Below, one piece after another: positions 1-7,390 of a stretch of 41,383 bases of DNA. Origin of the DNA: JAWWPG01 sp038327385 (GTDB taxonomy: Bacteria; Actinomycetota; Actinomycetes; Propionibacteriales; Nocardioidaceae); the NCBI GenBank assembly GCA_038327385.1, contig JBBQKY010000002.1, forward strand, positions 1 to 41,383. The letters are read 5' to 3'. The translations under genes were made by a program, and so were the position numbers. The notes beneath the pieces were generated by a model. It worked only from the letters and a program-made list of their open reading frames with translations, ran no database searches and had not been told where the DNA came from. Each line of letters opens with the position of its first letter. Position 1 is the stretch's first letter.

Positions 1-840
1 ACCCTGCGCAACATCGCCGGTGGGCTCGACCTCGAGCAGGCGCTGACCAGCCGCGACGAGATCAACGCCACGCTGCGCGGCGTCCTCGACGAGGCAACGG
101 GGCGCTGGGGGATCCGGGTCAACCGCGTGGAGCTGAAGGGGATCGACCCACCGCCGTCGATCAAGGACGCGATGGAGCAGCAGATGCGCGCCGACCGCAA
201 CAAGCGTGCAGCGATCCTGACCGCGGAAGGGATGCGACAGTCCCAGATCCTGACGGCCGAGGGGCAGAAGCAGTCCGCGATCCTGACAGCCGAAGGTGAC
301 CGGGAAGCGCTGATCCTGCGGGCGCAGGGCGACCGGCAGTCGCGCATCCTCCGCGCCCAGGGTGAGGGGCAGGCCATCCTCACGGTGTTCCAGTCGATCC
401 ACGACGGCGCCCCCGATCAGGCCCTGCTCGCCTACCAGTACCTGCAGATGCTGCCCAAGATCGCCGAAGGCGACGCCAACAAGGTATGGATCGTGCCGAG
501 TGAGATCGGCCGGGCGTTGGAGGGCCTCGGCAGCACCCTGGGCTCGATCTCCGGGATCCCGACCCAGACATCGACGTCGCGAACGGTGGACTACGGGCAG
601 GACGAGCCGATCGGCGACGGCACCGGTGACGACTCCTCACTGTCGACCACCCATGACGAGGTTGCCGAGGCGATCGCGGAGGCTGCGGCGGCTGCCCGGC
701 CGGGGCATCGTTCCACGCTCCGTCAAGACACTGGTGAGCCGGTAACCCCGCCAGCCGCCGATGCTCCGACCGGTGCCACTGCCGCAGAGCAGCCCGCGCC
801 CGAGGCTCCGCCTGTGCAGGAAGAACCGCCTCGGCTGTGA
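1..840 (+). CDS. SPFH/band 7 (stomatin-like) protein, 5' end outside window
   Basis: The reading frame is open from the first base, so only the last 279 residues are visible. They begin inside the end of a band 7 domain (EINATLRGVLDEATGRWGIR, then NRVELKGIDPP) and continue into a helical stretch built from near-repeats of about ten residues (ILTAEG/ILRAQG, nt 205-370), which is typical of the coiled-coil after an SPFH domain. Such proteins assemble as oligomers on the inner membrane face and scaffold membrane microdomains or membrane proteases. The last 100 residues are acidic and Pro/Ala-rich and look disordered. The stop overlaps the next start by 4 nt (GTGA), so the TSUP permease is translationally coupled. 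NfeD, the common partner, may lie upstream of the window. Confidence 0.9.
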   Translation, partial: TLRNIAGGLDLEQALTSRDEINATLRGVLDEATGRWGIRVNRVELKGIDPPPSIKDAMEQQMRADRNKRAAILTAEGMRQSQILTAEGQKQSAILTAEGDREALILRAQGDRQSRILRAQGEGQAILTVFQSIHDGAPDQALLAYQYLQMLPKIAEGDANKVWIVPSEIGRALEGLGSTLGSISGIPTQTSTSRTVDYGQDEPIGDGTGDDSSLSTTHDEVAEAIAEAAAAARPGHRSTLRQDTGEPVTPPAADAPTGATAAEQPAPEAPPVQEEPPRL

Positions 841-1586
841 CGCCGCTGCAGGAGCTCGCGCTTGCCGCCGCGGGCCTGGCAGCCGGCACGATCAACGCGG
901 TCGTCGGCTCAGGGACGCTCGTGACGTTTCCGACGCTGCTGGCGTTGGGTTATCCGCCGGTGCTGGCGAACGTGTCGAACACCGTGGGACTGGTCCCGGG
1001 CTCGCTGTCGGGTGTCGTCGGCTACCGCCACGAGCTGCGTGGACAGCTAGCGCGGCTGGTGCGGCTCGGGTCGGCGTCGGCACTCGGCGGAGCGACCGGC
1101 GCGCTGCTTCTGCTGTGGCTGCCGGCGGCGGCGTTCCGGGCCGTCGTACCGGCGCTGATCGCGGTCGGCTGCATCATGGTCGTAGCGCAGCCCTGGCTCT
1201 CGCGGCACATCACGCCGTCAGAGGGTGCGCCCCCTCACGGGTCAGTCCTGGTGGCGGCGCTGGTCTACGCGGCCGGGGTGTACGGCGGGTACTTCGGTGC
1301 GGCGCAAGGGGTGCTGCTCATCGGGATCCTCGGCCTCGGGCTGACCGAGACCATGCAGCGGGTCAACGCCGCGAAGAACGTCCTGGCGCTGCTGGTGAAC
1401 GGCGTCGCCGCCGCGGTCTTCATCGTCGTCAGCGACGTCGCCTGGCAAGCCGCAGCCATCATCGCGGCCGGATCGGTCGCCGGCGGTCAGCTCGGTGCGA
1501 CCGTGGGACGACGGCTGCCCTCCCCGGTTTTCCGCGCAGTGGTCGTCGTGGTCGGCGTGGTGGCGATCGTCAACCTGCTGCTCTGA
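837..1586 (+). CDS. TSUP family (TauE/SafE) membrane permease
   Basis: This 249-residue protein is almost entirely hydrophobic, with about seven or eight membrane spans. It starts with a half-repeat of TauE/SafE type (AGTINAVVGSGTLVTFPTLL, with the Gly-rich GSG loop and PPVLANVSNTVGL) and repeats the theme in the second half (GVYGGYFGAAQGVLLIGILG, then RVNAAKNVLALLVNG). The family moves sulfite, sulfonates or other small organosulfur or carboxylate anions across the inner membrane, often as exporters; the substrate here cannot be read. The GTG start lies inside the stop of the SPFH gene (GTGA), so the two are one transcript. Length is normal for the family. Confidence 0.92.
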   Translation: MTPLQELALAAAGLAAGTINAVVGSGTLVTFPTLLALGYPPVLANVSNTVGLVPGSLSGVVGYRHELRGQLARLVRLGSASALGGATGALLLLWLPAAAFRAVVPALIAVGCIMVVAQPWLSRHITPSEGAPPHGSVLVAALVYAAGVYGGYFGAAQGVLLIGILGLGLTETMQRVNAAKNVLALLVNGVAAAVFIVVSDVAWQAAAIIAAGSVAGGQLGATVGRRLPSPVFRAVVVVVGVVAIVNLLL

Positions 1587-1603
1587 CTGCAGGTGATTGC
1601 AAG

Positions 1604-2050
1604 CTAGGCCTTGTCTGCCTCGAAGAACGAGATCTTCCCGTCTGCCTCGAGCACAGCGATATCCACAGCGGACAGTCGCCGGATGCCTTGCTCACGCGCG
1701 GCGGCCATGACGTCCTCCATCGTGAGCCGTTCCTTGGCCATCACCTCGCCCAGCGGGCTGCCCTGTTGCAGGATCACCACGGGGGTTCCGCGGATGACCG
1801 GCCGGAGGCGGGGCCACCGCCACGAGGCGTAGGACAAGCCGATGGTGAGCAGCGCGAAGACGCCGACGCCGAGGAACGCGGAGGTCAGGGAGTAGTCCTG
1901 CTGTGTCACCGCCTGCTGGACGAGGTCGCCCATCGTGACGTAGAGGACCAGCTCGAACGTCGTGAGCTCGGACAGGGTCACGCGTCCGACGACCCGTGTG
2001 ATGATCCACAGGAAGGTGAAGACGACCACGGCGCGGAGCACGATCTCCAT
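1604..2050 (-). CDS. DUF421 (YetF-like) membrane protein
   Basis: The 148-residue protein has three N-terminal membrane helices (about residues 4-20, 28-46 and 56-76) followed by a soluble domain that carries the DUF421 hallmarks: RPVIRGTPVVILQQG, then LTMEDVMAAAREQGI and VDIAVLEADGKISFF. It resembles YetF/YrbG-type proteins of unknown biochemical role that some Bacilli use in spore or envelope stress functions. It is shorter than the Bacillus proteins (about 220 residues) but that is the common actinobacterial size. The gene lies 28 nt after the exported hypothetical gene at 2079-2612 on the same strand, probably in one transcript; its end faces the TSUP gene 17 nt away. Confidence 0.88.
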   Translation of the reverse strand: MEIVLRAVVVFTFLWIITRVVGRVTLSELTTFELVLYVTMGDLVQQAVTQQDYSLTSAFLGVGVFALLTIGLSYASWRWPRLRPVIRGTPVVILQQGSPLGEVMAKERLTMEDVMAAAREQGIRRLSAVDIAVLEADGKISFFEADKA

Positions 2051-2078
2051 CAGGTGGGCTGCTTCCTGCGGGAGGGCG

Positions 2079-2612
2079 TCATGGCAGCACCCACGTGGTG
2101 AAGTCGACCGAGTCGACGCGTCGGCCCTTGGTGATGAGGGCGACCGTCGCGTGCTGGGCCAGGAGATGGTCGGGGGAGACGTAGGGCTGGATGTAGGCGT
2201 CGTACATCACCCGGAACGTGTCGTGGCCCTTCGGCGGGGGGCTGAACGTCAGGTAGACGAACGCGTCGTCGCGGGTCGTGTCCGAGGGCGTCGGGTAGAA
2301 GCCCTGCGTCTCGAACAGGTCGAAGTAGCCGCCGGTGACGGCGACCGTGATCGGCCGCTGGAAGCCGCCGGGGTGCGTCACGCGCAGCTCCCAGAGCGTA
2401 TCGAGGCCGGGTCGGGCGGTGTGCGGATAACGCAGCTGCATGTGGAAGCCGTGCCGGGCGCTGACGGCAGTCGCGGTGCGCCCGCCCAGCAGGCCGGCGC
2501 CGCCCGCCGTGCAGAGCAGGAGGAGAAAGACGATGAAGGCACGGGTGCCCCACGTTGACGCCCAGGTGCGCTGAGGCGAGGGGACGCTGGCGAGGGTGGA
2601 GTCCTCGGACAC
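2079..2612 (-). CDS. hypothetical membrane-anchored exported protein
   Basis: A 177-residue protein with one N-terminal membrane segment (about residues 24-44, FIVFLLLLCTAGGAGLL), a short spacer, and a C-terminal globular part rich in beta-strand patterns (WELRVTHPGGFQRPITVAVT, YVSPDHLLAQHATVALITKG). That layout suggests an extracytoplasmic Ig-like or similar beta domain held at the membrane. I do not recognise a named family. It sits directly upstream of the DUF421 gene on the same strand with 28 nt between, and the pairing suggests the two work together at the envelope. Codon use and third-position GC match the neighbours, which supports it as a real gene. Confidence 0.75.
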   Translation of the reverse strand: MSEDSTLASVPSPQRTWASTWGTRAFIVFLLLLCTAGGAGLLGGRTATAVSARHGFHMQLRYPHTARPGLDTLWELRVTHPGGFQRPITVAVTGGYFDLFETQGFYPTPSDTTRDDAFVYLTFSPPPKGHDTFRVMYDAYIQPYVSPDHLLAQHATVALITKGRRVDSVDFTTWVLP

Positions 2613-2678
2613 GGCCCGAGCCTCTCACGGGTAGCACTCCCCGCCCGGTACATCCGGCCCACGCGATTCGCCGGCGGC

Positions 2679-3656
2679 TCAGTCTGTCGGTGGCAGGGCG
2701 CCGGCCAGCGCGTACCGGAGCCAGTGTGCGGTGCGCTCGAAGGCGTCCTCGCGGACGTCCTTGCGAGAGAGGAACACGTCGTGCATGGCCCCCGGCAGTC
2801 GCAGCACGGTGACCTGGTCGCCGAGCTGGTGGGACCATCTCGCGATCTGCCGCACGTCCAGAACGGTGTCGACCTCTTGGGCCTCCAGGGAGAACGCCTG
2901 CGGCACCAGGCTGCGCCGCGAGCACAGCACCAGGATCGGTGCCGACAGCGACAGGCCCTTGTGCACCGCCCGGTGGCCGGCGCGCACGGCGCGTAACCAG
3001 CCGGCCTTCACCGGCAGGCTCTCCAGCGGCTTCCAGGCCAGGTCGAAGTCCCACTCGCCGTGGTGCTCGCTATGCAGCGACTCGACGTAGACGGGCGTCA
3101 CGGTCCGCGGCACGGTGGCATAGGGCCGGCGCTGTCCCAGCCGGTTGATCGCCTCGGTTCCCGCCGTTCGCACGAAGAACGAGCCCTGCAGGTCGAGCCA
3201 AGGACTGTTGAGCACCAGCGCGCGTACCGCCGCATCACCGCTGGTCGCCTTCGCCTGCGCCCAGAGCGGAGCGACCAGGCCGCCGGTGGAGTGTCCGCTG
3301 ATGATGATGCGGTGGTGACCCGTCCGTTCTCTGATCAACGCCAGGGCAGCGTCCAGGTCGGCGTCGTACTCGGTGAGGTCGAGGCAGAAGTTGGGAGTCT
3401 GGTGCGGGAGCAGCGACCGGCCGCACTTGCGCAGGTCGACGGCGAAGAAGTCGTAGCCGAGCGAGGTGAAGAACTCAGCAGTCTCGGTCTGGAAGAAGTA
3501 GTCACAGAAACCGTGCACGTGCAGCACTGCACCCCTGCTGGCACCGCCGGCCGCCGGGAGATGGACCACCGTCGTGACGACGCTTCCCTCGTAGTCGTCC
3601 GGCATCGCGAGCGTGTCACGGGTGTAGGGGTCGCCGAGGACGTCCTGCACGGTCAT
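2679..3656 (-). CDS. alpha/beta hydrolase (serine hydrolase, lysophospholipase-like)
   Basis: A 325-residue alpha/beta-hydrolase fold protein without signal peptide. Visible elements are the oxyanion-hole strand (VLHVHGFCDYFFQ, residues 45-57), the nucleophile elbow GHSTGG with Ser123, and a late histidine in LPGAMHDVFLSRKD, with a plausible acid in TVLDVRQI. The pattern 'HGFCDYFFQ...FAVDLRKCGRS' is that of the S33/monoacylglycerol-lipase-like group, which cleave acyl esters; the true substrate is unknown. Its start lies 9 nt after the stop of the PEBP gene, so the two are co-transcribed. Confidence 0.9.
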   Translation of the reverse strand: MTVQDVLGDPYTRDTLAMPDDYEGSVVTTVVHLPAAGGASRGAVLHVHGFCDYFFQTETAEFFTSLGYDFFAVDLRKCGRSLLPHQTPNFCLDLTEYDADLDAALALIRERTGHHRIIISGHSTGGLVAPLWAQAKATSGDAAVRALVLNSPWLDLQGSFFVRTAGTEAINRLGQRRPYATVPRTVTPVYVESLHSEHHGEWDFDLAWKPLESLPVKAGWLRAVRAGHRAVHKGLSLSAPILVLCSRRSLVPQAFSLEAQEVDTVLDVRQIARWSHQLGDQVTVLRLPGAMHDVFLSRKDVREDAFERTAHWLRYALAGALPPTD

Positions 3657-3665
3657 GGACTCTGA

Positions 3666-4193
3666 TCAGGCCCGGTGGGTACCGACCAGGATCGCCCTGG
3701 CGAGTGCCGTGAAGGCGAGCTGGAACGACGCCACCGCCGGGCTGGCGCCCGCCTCCACGCCAAGCGTCTCCCCGTCCACCGCGTGTACGACGTAGTAGTA
3801 GCGGTGGGCGGCGTCACCCTCGGGCGGGGCGGCCCCGTCGTACGCCGCGTGGCCGGCGTCGTTTCGCAGATGGAAAGCCGAGCCAGGCAGCGTCTCGTCG
3901 GTCTTCCCGGCGCCGGCCGGGAGTGACGTGACGTCGGCCGGGATGTCGACCGCCACCCAATGCCAGAACCCGCTCGGCGTGGGTGCATCCGGATCGAAGC
4001 ACGTCACGACGAAGCTCTTGGTTCCCTCGGGGGCGCCCGTCCACGCGAGCTCGGGAGAGGTGTTGCCGCCGTCGCCCACCGCGCTGCTCGGCAACGGCGC
4101 GCCGTCGCTGACCTCCGGGCTGGTGAGGCTGAAAGTCGCCAGAGCCGGCAGCTTCGCGTACGGGTCTTCGGCCCTGGGCCGTTCGAGTGTCAT
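3666..4193 (-). CDS. YbhB/YbcL family Raf-kinase-inhibitor-like (PEBP) protein
   Basis: The protein shows both PEBP signature blocks: FDPDAPTPSGFWHWVAVDIP (ligand-site DPDxP) and the GHAAYDGAAPPEGDAAHRYY block that ends in HRYYYVVHAVD. Bacterial members bind small anionic ligands in the same pocket, but their role is mostly unknown. I place the start at the ATG at 4193 (MTLERPRAEDPYAKLPA, 175 residues). An in-frame ATG at 4262 would add 23 residues and overlap the divergent SpoU gene, which is unlikely. It is followed after 9 nt by the alpha/beta hydrolase gene. Confidence 0.92.
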   Translation of the reverse strand: MTLERPRAEDPYAKLPALATFSLTSPEVSDGAPLPSSAVGDGGNTSPELAWTGAPEGTKSFVVTCFDPDAPTPSGFWHWVAVDIPADVTSLPAGAGKTDETLPGSAFHLRNDAGHAAYDGAAPPEGDAAHRYYYVVHAVDGETLGVEAGASPAVASFQLAFTALARAILVGTHRA

Positions 4194-4243
4194 CCGTCCA
4201 TCCTGACCGATCACGGTGACCGGGCAACCGGCGGCCCCAGTGG

Positions 4244-4249
4244 GATAAT
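4244..4249 (+). promoter_or_regulatory. -10 element of a probable leaderless promoter
   Basis: GATAAT is preceded by TGG (an extended -10 of TGn type) and ends 5 nt before the GTG start of the SpoU methyltransferase. A transcript started the usual 6-7 nt after a -10 hexamer would begin at or next to the start codon, so the mRNA is probably leaderless, and no Shine-Dalgarno sequence is present. I see no good -35 at the normal distance. Confidence 0.55.
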
Positions 4250-4254
4250 CGGTC

Positions 4255-5061
4255 GTGGCCATCCTGATCCCCGTCGACGACCCCGCCGATCCCCGGCTCG
4301 CCGACTACGCCCTCTTACGCGACGTCCAGCTGCGCCGGCACCTCGAGTCCGAGCACGGCCTCTTCATCGCCGAAGGCGAGAAGGTGGTACGCCGTGCGGT
4401 CGACGCCGGTCACCAGCCGCGCTCCTTCCTGATGGCCCAGCGCTGGCTCACGGGTCTCGCCGACGTACTGGCGCGCGTGCCGGCGGCGCCGTGCTACGTC
4501 GTCACGCAGGACGTCGCGGAGGAGGTGACCGGTTTCCACGTGCACCGCGGCGCCCTCGCGAGCATGCACCGCTTGGAGCTTCCGACGGTCGACCAGGTGG
4601 TGACGGGCGCTCGGCGGCTCGTCGTCCTCGAGGACGTCGTCGACCACACGAACGTCGGCGCCATCTTCCGGTCGGCGGCCGCGCTCGGGTTCGACGGAGT
4701 GCTGCTGTCGCCTCGATGTGCGGACCCGCTGTACCGGCGTGCGGTCAAGGTGGCCATGGGAGCCGTGTTGTCGATGCCCTGGACCCGGCTCCCCGACTGG
4801 TACGACGCTCTTGCGGAGCTGGCCGCCGCGGGGTTCGCCACGGTCGCGCTGACCCCCGAGGCCGGCGCGGTCGCGCTGTCGGAGGTGGCGCCCGGCCTTC
4901 GAGGGAGGCGGGTGGCGCTCGTCGTGGGCTCCGAGGGTCCCGGCCTGTCTGGCAGGTGGCAGGCTGCCGCCGACATCCGCGTGCGCATCCCCATGGCGGC
5001 GGGGATCGACTCGCTGAACGTCGCTGCCGCGACGGCGGTCGCCTGCTACGCGCTCGGCTGA
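4255..5061 (+). CDS. TrmH/SpoU family RNA 2'-O-methyltransferase
   Basis: A 268-residue SPOUT methyltransferase with an N-terminal RNA-binding substrate domain (SEHGLFIAEGEKVVRRAVDAG, residues 32-52) and the three knot motifs: NVGAIFRSAAALGFDGVLLS (133-152), LVVGSEGPGLS (222-232) and IPMAAGIDSLNVAAATAV (245-262). It transfers a methyl group from S-adenosylmethionine to a ribose 2'-OH in rRNA or tRNA; the target base cannot be deduced. The GTG start directly follows a -10 element. Its 3' end overlaps the end of the convergent peptide deformylase gene by 16 nt. Confidence 0.93.
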   Translation: MAILIPVDDPADPRLADYALLRDVQLRRHLESEHGLFIAEGEKVVRRAVDAGHQPRSFLMAQRWLTGLADVLARVPAAPCYVVTQDVAEEVTGFHVHRGALASMHRLELPTVDQVVTGARRLVVLEDVVDHTNVGAIFRSAAALGFDGVLLSPRCADPLYRRAVKVAMGAVLSMPWTRLPDWYDALAELAAAGFATVALTPEAGAVALSEVAPGLRGRRVALVVGSEGPGLSGRWQAAADIRVRIPMAAGIDSLNVAAATAVACYALG

Positions 5062-5648
5062 CTGTCGTGGGGGTCAGCAGCGACGGCGGGGGCCACCGGC
5101 CAATCGGGGGGATACCTGTCGGCCAGCTGCTCGGCATCCTGGCGGAGCCTGCGGCGGGACCGGCCGGACAGCCGGTCACCGAAGACCATTCCCTCGAGGT
5201 GGTCGACCTCGTGCTGCAGGCATCTGGCCAGCACCCCCGACCCGGACACCGCCACCGGCTCGCCGCGCTCGTCGAGGCCCGTTACCGAGGCGGAGTCCGC
5301 GCGGGCGAGCGGTGCGAACGCCCCGGGAAGCGACAGGCACCCCTCGTCGGCCTCGTCGAGCACCCGGTCCCTGCCCTGCGGCACCGCGAGGACCGGGTTG
5401 CAGACGACGCCGCGATGGTGGGCGCCGTCGTCGTCCGTGCAGTCGAACACGAAGACTCGGAGGTCGACGCCTACCTGGTTGGCGGCCAGGCCGACGCCGT
5501 CCGCGGCGTACATCGTCGCCACCAGGTCGGCCACCAGAGCGGCGAGCTCGTCGTCGAACGCGTCGATCGCACGGCACGGGGTGTGCATCACCGGGTCGCC
5601 CCAGCGGCTCATCACGCGTGGCATTCCGCCGCCGGGCAGGTCCCTCAC
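5046..5648 (-). CDS. def: peptide deformylase
   Basis: All three deformylase motifs are present: GVGLAANQVG (motif 1, residues 51-60), DEGCLSLPG (motif 2, metal ligand Cys104) and QHEVDHLEG (motif 3, ligands His146 and His150 with the catalytic Glu147). The enzyme removes the N-formyl group from new proteins in the cytoplasm. I chose the GTG at 5648 (VRDLPGGGMPRVMSRWGDPV, 200 residues), 22 nt after the stop of the dioxygenase gene; the ATG at 5624 is also possible. The frame stays open to 5750, but that part lies inside the upstream gene. The position, away from fmt, suggests a second, non-fmt-linked copy. Confidence 0.93.
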   Translation of the reverse strand: MRDLPGGGMPRVMSRWGDPVMHTPCRAIDAFDDELAALVADLVATMYAADGVGLAANQVGVDLRVFVFDCTDDDGAHHRGVVCNPVLAVPQGRDRVLDEADEGCLSLPGAFAPLARADSASVTGLDERGEPVAVSGSGVLARCLQHEVDHLEGMVFGDRLSGRSRRRLRQDAEQLADRYPPDWPVAPAVAADPHDSQPSA

Positions 5649-5670
5649 GGGGGGACCGTACCCCAGCGGG

Positions 5671-6459
5671 TCAGTCGATCTGCCAGGACCGCTTGGACAG
5701 GCCGTACCAGAAGCCGTCGACAGTCGACACCGGGCGGCGAGTGCCGGCAACGGTCGCGCCGAAGGTGGCGCCCAGGGTCACGAACAGCGGCGCGAAGTGC
5801 TCCGTCCGCGGGTGCGCGAGAGTGGCTGCCGGGCCCTTGGACCCGAAGTCCAGCAGGGCGTCGACGTCGCCGGCGGCGAGGGCGGCGTCCACCCAGGCGT
5901 CGAACTCCCTCGACCAGGACGGCGCCGGGGCGTCGCTGCGGCCGCTGAGATCGACGAGCGACAGGTTGTGCGTGGTGAAGCCGCTGCCGAGGATGAGCAC
6001 GCCCTCGTCCCGCAACGGCGCCAGCCGGCGGCCGACGTCGAACAGGCGCTCGGGGTCGAGCGTGGGCATGGATATCTGCAGCGTCGGGACGTCCGCCGCC
6101 GGGTACATCTCGACGAGCGGCACATAGGCGCCGTGGTCGAGGCCCCGCTGCGGAGCGTCGTGGGTGCCGAGACCCGGGGCGGCGAGCAGGCCCCGCACCG
6201 CGGCCGCGAGCTCCGGCGCACCCGGTGCGTCGTACCTCACCGTGTAGTAGTGCTCCGGGAAGCCCCAGAAGTCGTAGACCAGCGGCACCGGCGTGGTGGC
6301 CCCGATCGTCAGCGGGGCCGACTCCCAGTGAGCCGAGACCACGAGAATGGCCTTCGGGCGAGGCATCGCTGCCGACCAGTCCGCGAGCTCGTGCGTCCAT
6401 CGCCGGTCGTCGGCCAACGGGGGAGCGCCGTGGCTGAGGTAGACGGCGGGCATCGTCAT
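5671..6459 (-). CDS. 4,5-DOPA dioxygenase extradiol / LigB-type class III dioxygenase
   Basis: A 262-residue protein of the DODA/YgiD group. The metal-binding histidines lie in the usual blocks: PAVYLSHGAPPL at the N-terminus, LVVSAHWES near residue 44, and GLDHGAYVPL past the middle. Family members cleave catechols next to the diol with Fe or Zn; in bacteria the real substrate is mostly unknown, and some act in protection against quinones. The start has an AGAGG ribosome binding site 9 nt upstream and a palindromic operator overlapping its promoter. It is followed after 22 nt by peptide deformylase. Confidence 0.92.
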   Translation of the reverse strand: MTMPAVYLSHGAPPLADDRRWTHELADWSAAMPRPKAILVVSAHWESAPLTIGATTPVPLVYDFWGFPEHYYTVRYDAPGAPELAAAVRGLLAAPGLGTHDAPQRGLDHGAYVPLVEMYPAADVPTLQISMPTLDPERLFDVGRRLAPLRDEGVLILGSGFTTHNLSLVDLSGRSDAPAPSWSREFDAWVDAALAAGDVDALLDFGSKGPAATLAHPRTEHFAPLFVTLGATFGATVAGTRRPVSTVDGFWYGLSKRSWQID

Positions 6460-6475
6460 GGCTGGTCCTCTCTAG

Positions 6476-6487
6476 TTGAAGATTCAA
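6476..6487. promoter_or_regulatory. palindromic operator TTGAA-GA-TTCAA
   Basis: A perfect 5-bp inverted repeat with a 2-bp centre lies 16 nt upstream of the dioxygenase start. On the minus strand a TATGCT -10 hexamer (6487-6492) directly precedes it, so a bound protein would block initiation. TTGAA..TTCAA palindromes are typical of MarR/PecS-type repressors that sense phenolics or oxidants. No regulator gene is adjacent in this window; the divergent aldo/keto reductase could share the control. Confidence 0.5.
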
Positions 6488-6558
6488 GCATAGCGGCGGA
6501 AGTAGGCGGTGCACCCCAGCGCACGGGAGGGCGACGCGCGCTTGCTACCTTGCCTGCC

Positions 6559-7389
6559 ATGCCTTCCATTCCTCAGCTCAGCTTCCACGACGGCGGAACC
6601 ATCCCCCAGGTGGGCTTCGGAGTCTTCCAGATCCCCGAGGACGAGACGTTCGACGCCGTCACGTCTGCCCTCGACGCCGGCTACCGCCACCTCGACACCG
6701 CCAGGATCTACGGCAACGAGCGTGCGGTCGGGCGAGCCATCGCCGAGTCGGGTATCGACCGCCAGGACATCTTCCTCACCACCAAGTGCTGGAACGACGA
6801 CCAGGGCTACGACGGCGCGCTGGCCGCTTTCGACGCCAGCCTGCAGAGGCTCGAAACGGACTACCTCGACCTCTACCTGATCCACTGGCCGATGCCGGAG
6901 CGCGACCGGTACGTCGACACCTGGCGCGCCTTCGAGAAGATCCACGCCGATGATCGGGCCCGGCATATCGGCGTCTCGAACTTCCAGGTGCCGCATCTCC
7001 GGCGGCTGATGAACGAGACCGACAGCGTCCCGGTGATCAACCAGATCGAGATGCACCCGTGGCTCCAGCAAAGGCAGCTGCGCGCCTTCCACGCGGAGCA
7101 CGACATCCTGAGTGAGGCGTGGAGCCCGATCGCTCAGGGTGGCGACTACCTGAAGAACCCCACCATCGTCGAGATCGCCGAGCGGCACGACGTGACGCCC
7201 GCGCAGGTCATCCTGCGCTGGCACCTCGACCTCGGCAACGTGATCATCCCGAAGTCCGTCAAACCGGACCGGATGGCCTCGAACCTCGACCTGTTCGGCT
7301 TCTCGCTCGACGATGACGACCACGCCAAGGTCGCCAAGCTCGACGAGGGCACCCGGACCGGCCCCGACCCCGACGAGCTCAACGAGTAG
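6559..7389 (+). CDS. aldo/keto reductase (AKR5-like, NADPH-dependent)
   Basis: A 276-residue TIM-barrel oxidoreductase with the family signatures in order: GYRHLDTARIYGNE (catalytic Asp and Tyr), FLTTKCWND (catalytic Lys), DLYLIHWPMP (catalytic His), HIGVSNFQVPHLRRLM, and the cofactor-binding IIPKSVKPDRMASNLDLF. It reduces aldehydes or ketones (diketogluconate, methylglyoxal and similar) with NADPH. The chosen ATG gives the expected N-terminus (PQLSFHDGGTIPQVGFGVFQ); the open frame further upstream runs antisense through the dioxygenase and is not coding. The stop is separated by one base from the stop of the convergent glgA gene. Confidence 0.95.
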   Translation: MPSIPQLSFHDGGTIPQVGFGVFQIPEDETFDAVTSALDAGYRHLDTARIYGNERAVGRAIAESGIDRQDIFLTTKCWNDDQGYDGALAAFDASLQRLETDYLDLYLIHWPMPERDRYVDTWRAFEKIHADDRARHIGVSNFQVPHLRRLMNETDSVPVINQIEMHPWLQQRQLRAFHAEHDILSEAWSPIAQGGDYLKNPTIVEIAERHDVTPAQVILRWHLDLGNVIIPKSVKPDRMASNLDLFGFSLDDDDHAKVAKLDEGTRTGPDPDELNE

Positions 7390-7390
7390 T

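Noticed and set aside
205..370. Repeated codons for ILTAEG in the SPFH gene as a DNA tandem repeat
   Set aside because: The repeat is at protein level, typical of SPFH coiled-coils, and the DNA copies differ too much for a recent duplication.
3960..5948. 662-codon rightward frame across the PEBP, SpoU and deformylase genes
   Set aside because: Crosses three real genes in wrong frames; extreme Arg content.
5398..6558. Long rightward open frame antisense to the deformylase and dioxygenase genes, running into the aldo/keto reductase
   Set aside because: High-GC antisense frame; composition is Arg/Gly/His-rich, no family pattern, and the real reductase starts at 6559.
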